Assembly: GCF_041679265.1 (NCBI RefSeq)
Contig: NZ_JBGFSM010000007.1
Coordinates: forward strand, 196,177 to 260,176
Reading direction: 5' to 3'
DNA: 64,000 bases
DNA from: Autumnicola sp041679265
GTDB taxonomy: Bacteria > Bacteroidota > Bacteroidia > Flavobacteriales > Flavobacteriaceae
The notes under the pieces are model-generated. The model was given only the letters and a program-made list of their open reading frames with translations. It searched no databases and was not told where the DNA came from. This document shows positions 34,614 through 43,134 of the stretch, one piece after another (position 1 is the stretch's first letter; every line of letters begins with the position of its first letter). The position numbers were made by a program, and so were the translations under genes.

Positions 34614-35042
34614 GTGAGTAAAGATATAAAGGAAATACAGGAAGAGATCGTTGAAGAGTTTTCTATGTTTGATGATTGGATGCAGCGTTATGAATATATG
34701 ATTGAATTGGGCAAATCGCTGCCCCTTATAGACGAAAAATATAAGATTGAAGAAAACCTTATTAAAGGCTGCCAGAGTAAAGTTTGGGTACATGCAGAAC
34801 TGGAAGGCGATCAACTGGTTTTTACTGCAGATAGCGATGCGATCATCACCAAAGGTATTGTAGCGATATTAATAAGGGCGTTCTCTAACCAACATCCTGC
34901 AGCTATTATTGAAGCAGATACGCAATTTATAGATGATATTGGTTTAAAAGAACACCTTTCTCCCACAAGGGCGAACGGGCTCGTGAGCATGATTAAACAA
35001 CTTAAGATGTATGCTGTGGCATACCAAACACAACTGAATTAA
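34614..35042 (+). CDS. sufE: Sulfur-acceptor protein SufE
   Basis: 142 residues from a GTG start at 34614. The acceptor cysteine is Cys53 in LIKGCQSKVWV, and the family pattern MFDDWMQRYEYMIELG lies near the N-terminus. SufE takes persulfide sulfur from SufS and delivers it to SufB. The next gene starts one base after the stop. I see no in-frame ATG near enough to replace the GTG. Confidence 0.95.
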   Translation: MSKDIKEIQEEIVEEFSMFDDWMQRYEYMIELGKSLPLIDEKYKIEENLIKGCQSKVWVHAELEGDQLVFTADSDAIITKGIVAILIRAFSNQHPAAIIEADTQFIDDIGLKEHLSPTRANGLVSMIKQLKMYAVAYQTQLN

Positions 35043-35043
35043 A

Positions 35044-35367
35044 ATGGAACAGGAAATAGATACACAGGAGCTTGGTGAAAAAATCGTAAAGGTTTTAAAG
35101 ACCATTTATGATCCTGAAATCCCGGTGGATATATACGAACTGGGGCTAATATATGATGTTATGGTGAGTACAGATTTTGAGGTGAAAATCCTTATGACGC
35201 TTACCACGCCTAATTGTCCCGTGGCAGAAACCCTTCCGCAGGAAGTAGAAGAAAAAGTAAAATCCCTGGATATGGTTAAAGATGCTGAAGTAGAAATAAC
35301 CTTTGATCCACCCTGGAGCCAGGATCTTATGAGTGAAGGCGCAAAACTGGAATTAGGATTACTATAA
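35044..35367 (+). CDS. sufT: SufT/DUF59 (MIP18-like) Fe-S maturation protein
   Basis: 107 residues. DUF59 landmarks: TIYDPEIPVDIYELGLIYDV and LTTPNCPVAE with the conserved Cys, then FDPPWSQDLMSEGAK. Proteins of this family help mature Fe-S enzymes under demand; eukaryotic relatives are MIP18/Cia2. Spacing of one base to sufE and 12 to the DUF2480 gene shows it is part of the same transcript. Confidence 0.92.
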   Translation: MEQEIDTQELGEKIVKVLKTIYDPEIPVDIYELGLIYDVMVSTDFEVKILMTLTTPNCPVAETLPQEVEEKVKSLDMVKDAEVEITFDPPWSQDLMSEGAKLELGLL

Positions 35368-35379
35368 ATTTTATAGATT

Positions 35380-35892
35380 ATGGCTACAGAAATTGTAAAC
35401 CGCGTGGCTAACAGTAAACTGGTAACGTTTAACCTGGAAGATTATTATCCTACGGGTGAGCGGGTGCTTTTTGATATTAAGGATTGGCTGTTGGAAGGAT
35501 TTGTACTAAGGGAAGGAATTTTCAGGGAAAAGGCTGCCGCACATAACTGGAGCCAATACCAGGACAAATTTGTGGCATTAACCTGCAGTACAGATGCGAT
35601 AGTGCCTGCCTGGGCTTACATGCTGCTTGCCACTTATCTTCAGCCTTACGCGAAGAAGACAGTAACGGGAAACCTGGATGAGCTGGAAACTATACTTTAT
35701 ACTGAAGTTATTCAGCGCCTGGATGTTTCGGCTTTATTAGATAAGCCAGTCATTATAAAAGGGTGTTCTCATAAACCTGTTCCTAAAAATGCGTATTTAT
35801 TGCTTATAGAGAAATTACAACCTGTAGTAAAAAGCTTGATGTATGGTGAGGCCTGCTCTTCAGTTCCACTTTACAAAAAACCAAAAAACTAA
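35380..35892 (+). CDS. DUF2480 family protein
   Basis: 170 residues, no signal peptide or membrane segment. The pattern VTFNLEDYYPTGERVLFDIKDWL near the N-terminus and VIIKGCSHKPVP near the C-terminus (conserved Cys and His) is that of DUF2480, a Bacteroidota-specific family regularly seen at the end of suf operons. A conserved Cys and His would suit metal or cluster handling, but no function is established. It is two bases upstream of the next gene. Confidence 0.85.
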   Translation: MATEIVNRVANSKLVTFNLEDYYPTGERVLFDIKDWLLEGFVLREGIFREKAAAHNWSQYQDKFVALTCSTDAIVPAWAYMLLATYLQPYAKKTVTGNLDELETILYTEVIQRLDVSALLDKPVIIKGCSHKPVPKNAYLLLIEKLQPVVKSLMYGEACSSVPLYKKPKN

Positions 35893-35894
35893 TA

Positions 35895-36794
35895 ATGAGG
35901 AAAATTTTACTTGTAGCTTTCAGCATCATCATAACAGGAATAGCACAAGCACAGGAAGACGAAGAACAGGATACAATCCCCAATGGCTGGCAAACGGAAG
36001 GTAATGTGCAGTTGCTCTTTAACCAATCAGCTTTTAATGCGGAATGGACCGGAGGAGGTACTTCCAGTATCGCTGCAAACCTTAGCTTTAATTACGACTT
36101 CAACTATACAAAGGATAATTTCAGTTGGAATAACAGTATTCTTGCCAATTATGGTATTACAAAAGTAAAAGGGGATAATTTTCCCCGGAAGACCAGTGAC
36201 CGGCTTGAACTTAATTCTATTGCGGGATTGGAAATTCAGGAATCGGGTTTCTTTTATTCCTATTTTTTAAATTTCAGGACCCAAATAGATAAAGGATACA
36301 AATTTGGCGAGGATGCTGCAACAGGTGAAGTTACCAGGACAGAAACCACACATTTTCTGTCTCCCGCATACCTGCAAACCGGCCCGGGGATCATGTATAA
36401 GAAAAATGAGAATCTAATTCTTAACCTGGCTCCGGCAACCGCCAGGTTTATTTTTGTTGACCCAGATTTTACTACTGGACCAAATTATGATGATGGGCAG
36501 TATTTTGGAGTAGACAATGGTAAATCCAGCCGTTTTGAACTTGGTGCATCTTTTAGTGCTCTGGCTAATTTCCAGCTTTTGGAAAATGTGATGATGGATA
36601 ATTCCCTTAATCTTTATTCCAACTATCTGGACAAACCCGGAAATATAGATATTGATTATCTTATGAACCTGGAGATGGGTATAAATGATTTTTTATCAGC
36701 AAACTTGCTTTTCCAGGCGGTCTATGATGATAATGCAGTTGCAGCCTTTCAGATTAGGGAGGTTTTTGGTCTCGGAATTAATTACGGTTTTTAA
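35895..36794 (+). CDS. DUF3078 outer-membrane beta-barrel-like protein
   Basis: 299 residues. Signal peptide MRKILLVAFSIIITGIAQAQ. The mature part alternates hydrophobic/polar residues typical of beta-strands and begins with the family phrase GWQTEGNVQLLFNQSAFNAEW, ending in an aromatic residue (GINYGF), as expected for outer-membrane insertion. DUF3078 function is unknown. It follows the DUF2480 gene by two bases, so it is in the suf transcript, and the strong hairpin at 36912-36947 ends the operon. Confidence 0.85.
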   Translation: MRKILLVAFSIIITGIAQAQEDEEQDTIPNGWQTEGNVQLLFNQSAFNAEWTGGGTSSIAANLSFNYDFNYTKDNFSWNNSILANYGITKVKGDNFPRKTSDRLELNSIAGLEIQESGFFYSYFLNFRTQIDKGYKFGEDAATGEVTRTETTHFLSPAYLQTGPGIMYKKNENLILNLAPATARFIFVDPDFTTGPNYDDGQYFGVDNGKSSRFELGASFSALANFQLLENVMMDNSLNLYSNYLDKPGNIDIDYLMNLEMGINDFLSANLLFQAVYDDNAVAAFQIREVFGLGINYGF

Positions 36795-36911
36795 TTATCT
36801 TTTATAGGAGTTGATTTTGAAGAAATTAGAACCTACTGCAACATTGAAGGTAAAAACAGTTACATTTCGAATTTGGTCTTCAGCTTTATAAAATTTACCA
36901 ACAGAAATAAA

Positions 36912-36950
36912 AAAAGAGACCGCTTCCATCGCGAAGCGGTCTCTTTTATT
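36912..36950. terminator. Strong bidirectional terminator ending the suf operon
   Basis: A perfect 15 bp stem AAAAGAGACCGCTTC (36912-36926) with GAAGCGGTCTCTTTT (36933-36947), loop CATCGC. T-rich flanks on both strands. It separates the suf operon from the convergent desaturase gene. Confidence 0.95.
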
Positions 36951-36967
36951 TTATACAGTTCTGGGTT

Positions 36968-37972
36968 CTATAGCATACCATTTGCCTCTACCCACCTAAA
37001 TTGATGTGGATCCTGCGGAACGGCAATACGATCTGCAATTCGGGACATCCTGTCCGGAAGTTTCATTAAATAATCTCTGGCTTTTTCTGCCTCATCGGTA
37101 AGGGAATTCATTTTGTCTATTTCCCAATAACCATTAAGTTTCCTAAGAATCTCGATATAATCATGCGTAGTATACACTCCTAACCTTTGCGCGGCATTTG
37201 AGAAATTTTCAAAGGCCTCTGCAATGCCCTGGCCGCTTTCGCGGATAAACTGTGCAGGCATCACAATTTTTTTCTTCATCATATCCTGAAATGCCAGCAT
37301 CATTTCACTCGGGTCGTGTTCAAAAATTGTTTTCACAAATTCACGGTAAGCCATATAATGCCTCATCTCATCCCCGGCAATGATATTGCACATTTTGGCC
37401 AGCATTTTATTACCTTTTTTCTTGGCCAGCTGCCCCACCCGTTTGTGGGAGATATTGGTGGCCAGTTCCTGGAAACTGGTATAGACGAAGTTGCGATAAG
37501 GATCTCTGCCTGTGCCAATGTCAAAACCGTCATTAATAAGGTGTTGGGTGGTTTTTTCAATCTCCTTCATGTTTACCCTTCCAGATAAATAAAGATATTT
37601 ATTCAGGGTGTCCCCATGCCTGTTTTCTTCTCCCGTCCAGTGACGAACCCATTTGGCCCAGCTGTTTTGTTCTCCCCGGGAGGCGCCATGCTGTTCCACA
37701 CCTTCCATATCCATTAACCAGGATTCGTAGGTTGGCAAAGCTTCTTCGGTCACCATATCAGCTACCAGCACCACCCAAAAATCATATCCAAGCTCTTTGG
37801 CCTCTTCCCGAATCTGGATCACATCATCCATATAATTCTCCTTTTGAAAATTGGGCAACAAATCTGTAGGTTGCCATATTTCTTCAACCGGGATTAAATA
37901 TTTGTCAATGAAACCGTCAACAGATTTTTCTACGGTTTTCATTACTTCTAGTCTTACATTCTCTAAAGCCAT
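36968..37972 (-). CDS. Acyl-ACP desaturase (soluble diiron, FA_desaturase_2)
   Basis: 334 residues with no membrane segment. The two diiron ligand motifs are visible: GEENRHGD (about 129-136) and GDEMRHYMAYREF (about 212-224), the ExxH-type pairs of stearoyl-ACP desaturase. It introduces a cis double bond into ACP-linked acyl chains with O2 and reductant. This aerobic route to unsaturated fatty acids suits membrane-fluidity control. It is a single gene, convergent with the suf operon. The ATG at 37972 has no clear -7 box. Confidence 0.92.
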   Translation of the reverse strand: MALENVRLEVMKTVEKSVDGFIDKYLIPVEEIWQPTDLLPNFQKENYMDDVIQIREEAKELGYDFWVVLVADMVTEEALPTYESWLMDMEGVEQHGASRGEQNSWAKWVRHWTGEENRHGDTLNKYLYLSGRVNMKEIEKTTQHLINDGFDIGTGRDPYRNFVYTSFQELATNISHKRVGQLAKKKGNKMLAKMCNIIAGDEMRHYMAYREFVKTIFEHDPSEMMLAFQDMMKKKIVMPAQFIRESGQGIAEAFENFSNAAQRLGVYTTHDYIEILRKLNGYWEIDKMNSLTDEAEKARDYLMKLPDRMSRIADRIAVPQDPHQFRWVEANGML

Positions 37973-38154
37973 TTCTTCTATTCTCTATAATAAATTTTTT
38001 GAACCCAATGGGGGTACAAGTGTATGAATTTTCTCTGAGTATCAACAACTGTAAAGTTCTTAACTGATATTCAGTTTTTTACCCCAAAAGGAATTGAAAT
38101 TTACTGAAATATCAAAGATATAAATATGTTAAGAGAGTGTATAATAAATTCCTC

Positions 38155-38883
38155 TTAATTTCTGCCTTTTTCTTTCTCATAAAGCTGGTGCACAGGGTCG
38201 CTCTGCCAGATTTCCTTGGTGTCTACTTCTATACCCGAAAGTTTTCCCTTAAAGGCCGCACCAGTATCTACATTCCATACCCCCGCTTTATTGAAAGGCC
38301 GTGACTCTTCAATTCGTGTGACCGGGGTATGGCCAATAAAGATTTCCTTAAATAGTTGAAGTCTCTGGGGGTAATATTTGTGCGATTTTTTCATTTCTGG
38401 GTCCAGGGCAAGTACCGTTTCCCATAAAGTACGGTCCCAATAGTAGCCGGTGTCATGATATTCGCTTTCCGGCCCGTGTTGGTTGGAAAAACCGGCATGT
38501 ACAAAAAGACGGTTGTCTTTATCGATGTGGTAATTTAGCATTTGCTGAAAAAACCCGATATGCAGCTGTATTTCTTCCGCAGTAAAATTTCGGTAAGCAT
38601 CTATGCTGGACTGCCCGCCATGTTGCAGCCATTTATCGTTCATTTCGCCTGTCTTCAGCCAGCGATGCACCAAATCGTCATGGTTGCCCCTAATAAAAAT
38701 GCAGGTGTTTTGTTTGGCGAGTTGGATTAGATAGGTAACTACATTGGCAGAATCGCTCCACCCGTCTACATAATCTCCTAAAAAAATCAATCGGTCTTCC
38801 GGGGTGATATCTATTCTTTTAAGGAGTTGAACTAAGGCTTTCAATCCGCCATGAATATCTCCAATTGCAATGGTCCTGCTCAT
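38155..38883 (-). CDS. Calcineurin-like metallophosphoesterase (PP2A/ApaH-like)
   Basis: 242 residues. The metallophosphatase motifs occur in order: GDIHGGLKAL (about 7-16), GDYVDGW (about 36-42), IRGNHDDLVHRW, then a late FIGHTPVTR His. It resembles bacterial serine/threonine protein phosphatases and ApaH-like Np4N hydrolases; the two cannot be separated by eye. It starts one base after the stop of the AlbA_2-domain gene and is surely translated from the same message. Confidence 0.88.
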   Translation of the reverse strand: MSRTIAIGDIHGGLKALVQLLKRIDITPEDRLIFLGDYVDGWSDSANVVTYLIQLAKQNTCIFIRGNHDDLVHRWLKTGEMNDKWLQHGGQSSIDAYRNFTAEEIQLHIGFFQQMLNYHIDKDNRLFVHAGFSNQHGPESEYHDTGYYWDRTLWETVLALDPEMKKSHKYYPQRLQLFKEIFIGHTPVTRIEESRPFNKAGVWNVDTGAAFKGKLSGIEVDTKEIWQSDPVHQLYEKEKGRN

Positions 38884-38884
38884 T

Positions 38885-40021
38885 TTAATTGTATTTTACT
38901 TTCCTTAATATCCGCATACATTCTTTGTAAGACTGGTAAACCTCTTCATTGTATTTTTTTAAATAAGGCTTGGCCTCTTCCAGCTTAACAATAGCTTCTT
39001 CAAAATTATTCAAATAACAAAGCAAATAAGTAGAGGGAAGGTTTTTTAAGTCTTTTTGCTGATTTTTATTGAGCGGCAAATTTTGCTTTAACCGCTGGAT
39101 AAGGGCGTTGTTGGTGTTGTAAATATGATGAAGTGTTTTTTTGTCGTACCTGGGCGGTTCAAATAACAATTTACTCTGTATTTCATAGCTGGCATTGTCT
39201 CTGAATTCTATACGAACTTCTTCCAAAGGATAGTACTTAAAACTATCGTGCAGGCCCAGGTGTACGTATTCAATAATATTAAATGAATTCTCATTAACAG
39301 CTATACTCACTTCATCAAGATCTGAATAAAATAGCTTTACCTGTTCATTTATCAATTCTATGTCCACCCGGGAATAATAAACATTGTCTTTGCCTTTTTT
39401 TTGCTTTCCCGCCCAGCATACCACAAAATATTCTTTAAATACTTTATAAGTGGGATTATAATCCTGGCGTTTGCTGAAAAAGTCAAAAACGCCGTCTAAG
39501 GTAAGCTCAATATTATTTTGGGCGTGGTTTTCTATGGAAGCAACTATCCCGGAATTGACATCTTCAATTTTAATATCAAAATCTTTAGGCATGCTTATGC
39601 TGCCGTCTCGTAGAAAAATTGAACCGCCATAATATTTCCAGATGTTTTTGCGCAGGGAACAAATCCTGCCATGGTTAGGGCGAATAGTTACCAGCCCAAC
39701 TACCTGGTGGTCCGGAAGGTGCGGGAAAGGAATATTTTCATAACTGATAATAGGTGGGTTCTGAAGATAGGCATTTACAAGATTCTGGATTTTGCTATCA
39801 TCAAAAAAGTCTATTCCCACAATGTTATTGTCTTCATCTTCTACCCCGATTACGATATAAGAATTGTTCTCGGGATTAGAGTTCGAAAGAGCGCAAACAT
39901 GCTTTAAAAACTTCGCCTTGCCTTCTTTTTCGCCAATGTTGAGCCTTAGCTTTTTATCATAAAAGCTATTCTCATCATTATGCGCAAGCAGGTTTTTAAT
40001 TAAAAGGCGTTTGTTAATCAT
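38885..40021 (-). CDS. AlbA_2 (Schlafen-like) domain protein
   Basis: 378 residues. Residues about 10-150 match the AlbA_2 domain: ENSFYDKKLRLNIGEKEGKAKFLKHVCALSN as start, IVIGVEDEDNNIVGIDFF in the core. AlbA_2 occurs in Schlafen-like nucleases and in many bacterial putative regulators. The rest (about 160-378) lacks a domain that I know and ends in basic helices. It is the first gene of a two-gene unit with a metallophosphoesterase. A nucleic-acid or nucleotide role is plausible but not shown. Confidence 0.8.
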   Translation of the reverse strand: MINKRLLIKNLLAHNDENSFYDKKLRLNIGEKEGKAKFLKHVCALSNSNPENNSYIVIGVEDEDNNIVGIDFFDDSKIQNLVNAYLQNPPIISYENIPFPHLPDHQVVGLVTIRPNHGRICSLRKNIWKYYGGSIFLRDGSISMPKDFDIKIEDVNSGIVASIENHAQNNIELTLDGVFDFFSKRQDYNPTYKVFKEYFVVCWAGKQKKGKDNVYYSRVDIELINEQVKLFYSDLDEVSIAVNENSFNIIEYVHLGLHDSFKYYPLEEVRIEFRDNASYEIQSKLLFEPPRYDKKTLHHIYNTNNALIQRLKQNLPLNKNQQKDLKNLPSTYLLCYLNNFEEAIVKLEEAKPYLKKYNEEVYQSYKECMRILRKVKYN

Positions 40022-40033
40022 TTTTTGGCTATA

Positions 40034-40061
40034 TGCTTACAGCTTTAGGCGATAAGCTTTT
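40034..40061. repeat. Degenerate heptad tract (TGCTTAC/AGCTTTA)
   Basis: TGCTTAC, AGCTTTA, GGCGATA, AGCTTTT in 7-base register, just upstream of the AlbA_2 gene start. A similar tract recurs at 40161-40188, so the two bracket the 166 base gap. Confidence 0.55.
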
Positions 40062-40160
40062 ATTGTATGGTGTTTATTTCCTAGAATTGAATGTTTATTG
40101 TTAGAGTCAATTAATCAAAATTTGATTCTATTCTATTTAAAATTTTTAATTTGCTCTATG

Positions 40161-40188
40161 AGCTTAATGCTTACAGCTTAAAGCTTTT
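40161..40188. repeat. Heptad tract (AGCTTAA x4)
   Basis: AGCTTAA, TGCTTAC, AGCTTAA, AGCTTTT in exact 7-base register, ending at the stop codon of the SDR gene. It shares its unit with the tract at 40034-40061. Confidence 0.65.
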
Positions 40189-40937
40189 CACTTTTTATCC
40201 ACAATCGTACTACTGGCCTGGGCGGTGCTCATTACCATTAAATCTGCAATGTTCACGTGATAAGGGCGGGTGACGACAAAACGTATAATATCTGCAATAT
40301 CTTCGGGTTGTAAAGCTTCAAAGCCCTGGTACACCTTTTTAGCTTTTTCCTGGTCCCCTTTAAAGCGTACTTCGCTAAATTCTGTTTCCACCATCCCGGG
40401 GTTAATGGCTCCAACCCGTATGCCTTTGCCGTTAAGGTCAATACGCATACCCTGGTTTATGGCATCTACAGCATGTTTACTGGCGCAGTAAACGTTTCCA
40501 TTGGGATAAACTTCTTTCCCTGCTGTGGAACCTATATTTATAATATGGCCGTTTTTTCTCTCTACCATCTGCGGAATAATAGCTTTGGAAACGTACAGCA
40601 GTCCCTTTACATTAATATCAATCATCGCATCCCAGTCGTCAATATTTCCTTCCTGGATTGGATCAAGGCCGTGGGCGTTGCCGGCATTGTTAATCAGGAT
40701 ATCGATATTTTGAAATTCTTCGGGAAGATTTTCGAGGTTCTGAAAAACTTCTTCTTTATTTCTAACATCAAAGGTGAGCAGGTGAATTTTTACTTTTTTT
40801 TCCAGTTCCGCTTTTAAAGCTTCCAGCTTTTCTTTTCTTCTTCCGCAGAGGATCAGGTTAAAACCTTCTTCGGCAAAAATTTTGGCCGTTGCTTTTCCTA
40901 TTCCACTGGAAGCTCCTGTAATAAGTGCAGTTTTCAT
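40188..40937 (-). CDS. Short-chain dehydrogenase (YdfG-like)
   Basis: 249 residues. TGASSGIGKATA (about 6-17) binds the cofactor, followed by NNAGNAHG, catalytic Ser in NIGSTAGKEVYPNG, and YCASKHA (Tyr-x-x-x-Lys). The tail VNIADLMVMSTAQASS resembles the YdfG/serine-dehydrogenase group, which acts on 3-hydroxy acids or malonic semialdehyde with NADP. It is a second SDR in the window with the classical motifs intact, unlike the NNVG variant at 11641. Monocistronic as far as visible. Confidence 0.9.
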   Translation of the reverse strand: MKTALITGASSGIGKATAKIFAEEGFNLILCGRRKEKLEALKAELEKKVKIHLLTFDVRNKEEVFQNLENLPEEFQNIDILINNAGNAHGLDPIQEGNIDDWDAMIDINVKGLLYVSKAIIPQMVERKNGHIINIGSTAGKEVYPNGNVYCASKHAVDAINQGMRIDLNGKGIRVGAINPGMVETEFSEVRFKGDQEKAKKVYQGFEALQPEDIADIIRFVVTRPYHVNIADLMVMSTAQASSTIVDKK

Positions 40938-41097
40938 AATAAATTTTTTATGGTAATGTAATAAAGTATTTGTTGTTAAGGGGCTTGAATTTATTAATAC
41001 AGGGTTAATCGCTGTTAAATTTCGTTAATCTTCCTTCATTCACAAAATTGAAAATCAGATTCCACGTTATCCTTCCCAAATCAATAAAACTAAAAAT

Positions 41098-41907
41098 ATG
41101 ACCCTAACGAATTTCAAATTGAAAAGCTTTTTAATGCTAAGCTTAATAGCATTTACCATGTTTAGCTGTAGCGAGGATGACGACAATGCTAATGAGGGCA
41201 CTGCCCATGTTACCGTGAGTATGACAGATGCCCCCGGTGATTATGATGGCGTTCTTATTGACGTAGAGGACGTTATGATAAAATCTGATATGGACGGGGA
41301 AGAAGGTGAAGGCTGGGAGAGCATTGGCGATGTAAATACCGGCATTTATGATCTTTTGGAACTCACCGGCGGAGTCTCCCAGTTACTGGCAGATGTGGAA
41401 CTGCCTGCAGGTTATCTTGGGCAAATAAGGTTAGTTCTTGGAACCGATAATAGTATTGTGGTAAATGGAGAATCCTATGCCATGGCAACCCCAAGTGCCC
41501 AGCAATCTGGTTTAAAACTGAACGTGAACCAGGAACTAGAGGCCGGGGAGCAGTATTCTTTTTTACTGGATTTTGATGTAGATGAATCGGTAGTGCCTCA
41601 AGGTGGCAATGGTGGCTACAATCTCAAACCGGTGATAAGAGTTGCTGCGGAAGAGGGAGCCAGTACCATAGAAGGGCAGGTACATCCTTCAACTTTCAGG
41701 AGTTTGGTGAAAGCGCAAAATGCTTCTACCGTAATTTCAGCTTATACAGATACTGAAGGTAACTTCACCCTACATGGAGTGCCTGCGGGAACATATAAAG
41801 TTACCATTACACCTGAAGTGGCATCAAATTTGCCTGCTATCGAGAGAAATAATGTGGTGGTTGAAGCCAATAGCTCGGTAGATCTTGAAACAATTTACCT
41901 GGAATAA
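41098..41907 (+). CDS. DUF4382 lipoprotein
   Basis: 269 residues. Lipobox FTMFSC (lipid Cys at about 22) followed by acidic SEDDDNANE, consistent with surface export. DUF4382 spans about 35-185: VTVSMTDAPGDYDGVLIDVEDVMI, then LPAGYLGQIRLVLG. A C-terminal Ig-like/carboxypeptidase-regulatory beta domain follows (about 190-269, TEGNFTLHGVPAGTYKVTITP). Exported protein of unknown function. Monocistronic, ending at the hairpin at 41929-41954. Confidence 0.88.
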   Translation: MTLTNFKLKSFLMLSLIAFTMFSCSEDDDNANEGTAHVTVSMTDAPGDYDGVLIDVEDVMIKSDMDGEEGEGWESIGDVNTGIYDLLELTGGVSQLLADVELPAGYLGQIRLVLGTDNSIVVNGESYAMATPSAQQSGLKLNVNQELEAGEQYSFLLDFDVDESVVPQGGNGGYNLKPVIRVAAEEGASTIEGQVHPSTFRSLVKAQNASTVISAYTDTEGNFTLHGVPAGTYKVTITPEVASNLPAIERNNVVVEANSSVDLETIYLE

Positions 41908-41928
41908 AAAATGATTTTAGATAATCTT

Positions 41929-41960
41929 AAGAGCGGCTTCACTAGGCCGCTCTTTTATTT
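41929..41960 (+). terminator. Rho-independent terminator after the DUF4382 gene
   Basis: AAGAGCGGC (41929-41937) pairs with GCCGCTCTT (41946-41954), loop TTCACTAG, followed by TTATTTT. Confidence 0.9.
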
Positions 41961-42051
41961 TAACCTAATATTAACAAGCTCAACCAATTTATATTTCAAT
42001 TTGCGACGTTAATTCGTTAAATGTATATTCACGTGTTTAAAATTTTAAGTG

Positions 42052-43056
42052 ATGATAGAAAATGATTCTTCGGTAGATATTGCCAGCCTGAATGAACAAA
42101 TAGAGAGGGAAAGTGCCTTTGTAGACGTGCTTACTTCAGAAATGAATAAAGTAATTGTAGGCCAGAAGCATATGGTGGAGCGCCTGCTTATTGGACTTCT
42201 CGGGCAGGGGCATATTCTTCTGGAAGGAGTTCCCGGGCTTGCAAAAACCCTGGCCATCAATACGCTTTCACAGGCAGTGCACGGAAGTTTCAGCAGGATC
42301 CAGTTTACGCCAGACCTTTTGCCGGCAGATGTTGTGGGAACACTGATTTATAATATGAAGCTGAATGACTTCAGCATAAAAAAAGGGCCGATTTTCGCTA
42401 ATTTCGTCCTGGCAGATGAGATTAACCGTGCCCCGGCCAAGGTGCAATCGGCTTTGCTTGAGGCCATGCAGGAGAAACAGGTAACCATTGGAGATGAAAC
42501 GTTTATCCTGGACCGCCCGTTTTTGGTAATGGCTACGCAAAACCCGGTAGAGCAGGAAGGGACTTATCCTTTGCCTGAAGCCCAGGTAGACCGTTTTATG
42601 CTGAAAACGGTAATTAAATACCCGCAGATGAACGAGGAACAGCTTATTGTAAGGGCAAACCTCAAGGGTGCTTTTGAAAAGGTAAACCCAGTGGTAAGCC
42701 TGGAGCAGATTAGCCGCGCACAAAAATCTGTTCGCGAAGTTTATATGGATGAAAAGATTGAAAAATATATCCTGGATATCATTTTTGCGACCCGTACCCC
42801 AGAAAAATATAAACTGGAAGACCTTAAGCCACTTATTAGTTTTGGGGCTTCGCCAAGGGGTAGTATAAACCTGGCTACTGCAGCCAAATGTTATGCCTTT
42901 ATCAAGCGCCGTGGCTATGTAATTCCAGAAGATGTAAGGGCGGTGGTACACGATGTATTGCGCCACAGGATTGGAATTACCTATGAAGCCGAGGCTGAAA
43001 ATGTGACTTCTGAAGACCTGGTGAGCAAAATAGTTAACGAAATTGAAGTACCGTAG
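42052..43056 (+). CDS. MoxR family AAA+ ATPase
   Basis: 334 residues from ATG 42052 (a GTG one codon earlier is also in frame). AAA+ motifs: Walker A EGVPGLAKT, Walker B VLADEINRAP, sensor 1 ATQNPVEQEGTYPLPEAQVDRF. MoxR ATPases act as chaperones for the assembly or activation of VWA-domain proteins. It heads the run of DUF58, BatD-like, BatA, BatB, BatC, BatD and BatE genes on the same strand, a standard Bacteroidota envelope operon linked in other species to stress tolerance. Confidence 0.93.
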   Translation: MIENDSSVDIASLNEQIERESAFVDVLTSEMNKVIVGQKHMVERLLIGLLGQGHILLEGVPGLAKTLAINTLSQAVHGSFSRIQFTPDLLPADVVGTLIYNMKLNDFSIKKGPIFANFVLADEINRAPAKVQSALLEAMQEKQVTIGDETFILDRPFLVMATQNPVEQEGTYPLPEAQVDRFMLKTVIKYPQMNEEQLIVRANLKGAFEKVNPVVSLEQISRAQKSVREVYMDEKIEKYILDIIFATRTPEKYKLEDLKPLISFGASPRGSINLATAAKCYAFIKRRGYVIPEDVRAVVHDVLRHRIGITYEAEAENVTSEDLVSKIVNEIEVP

Positions 43057-43057
43057 C

Positions 43058-43127
43058 AATTAACAATGATGAGTTAACAATGGTCAATGGGATTCTTGAT
43101 AATTGATTATTGTAAAATTGTTTATTG
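43058..43127. repeat. Degenerate heptad tract in the moxR-DUF58 gap
   Basis: Reads as AATTAAC, AATGATG, AGTTAAC, AATGGTC, AATGGGA and so on in an approximate 7-base register. It fills most of the gap. Weak as a repeat, but it fits the period seen elsewhere in the window. Confidence 0.4.
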
Positions 43128-43134
43128 AAAAGAC

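Noticed and set aside
42268..43059. 263-codon minus-strand frame
   Set aside because: Shadow of the MoxR ATPase gene; no recognisable motif and wrong strand for the operon.
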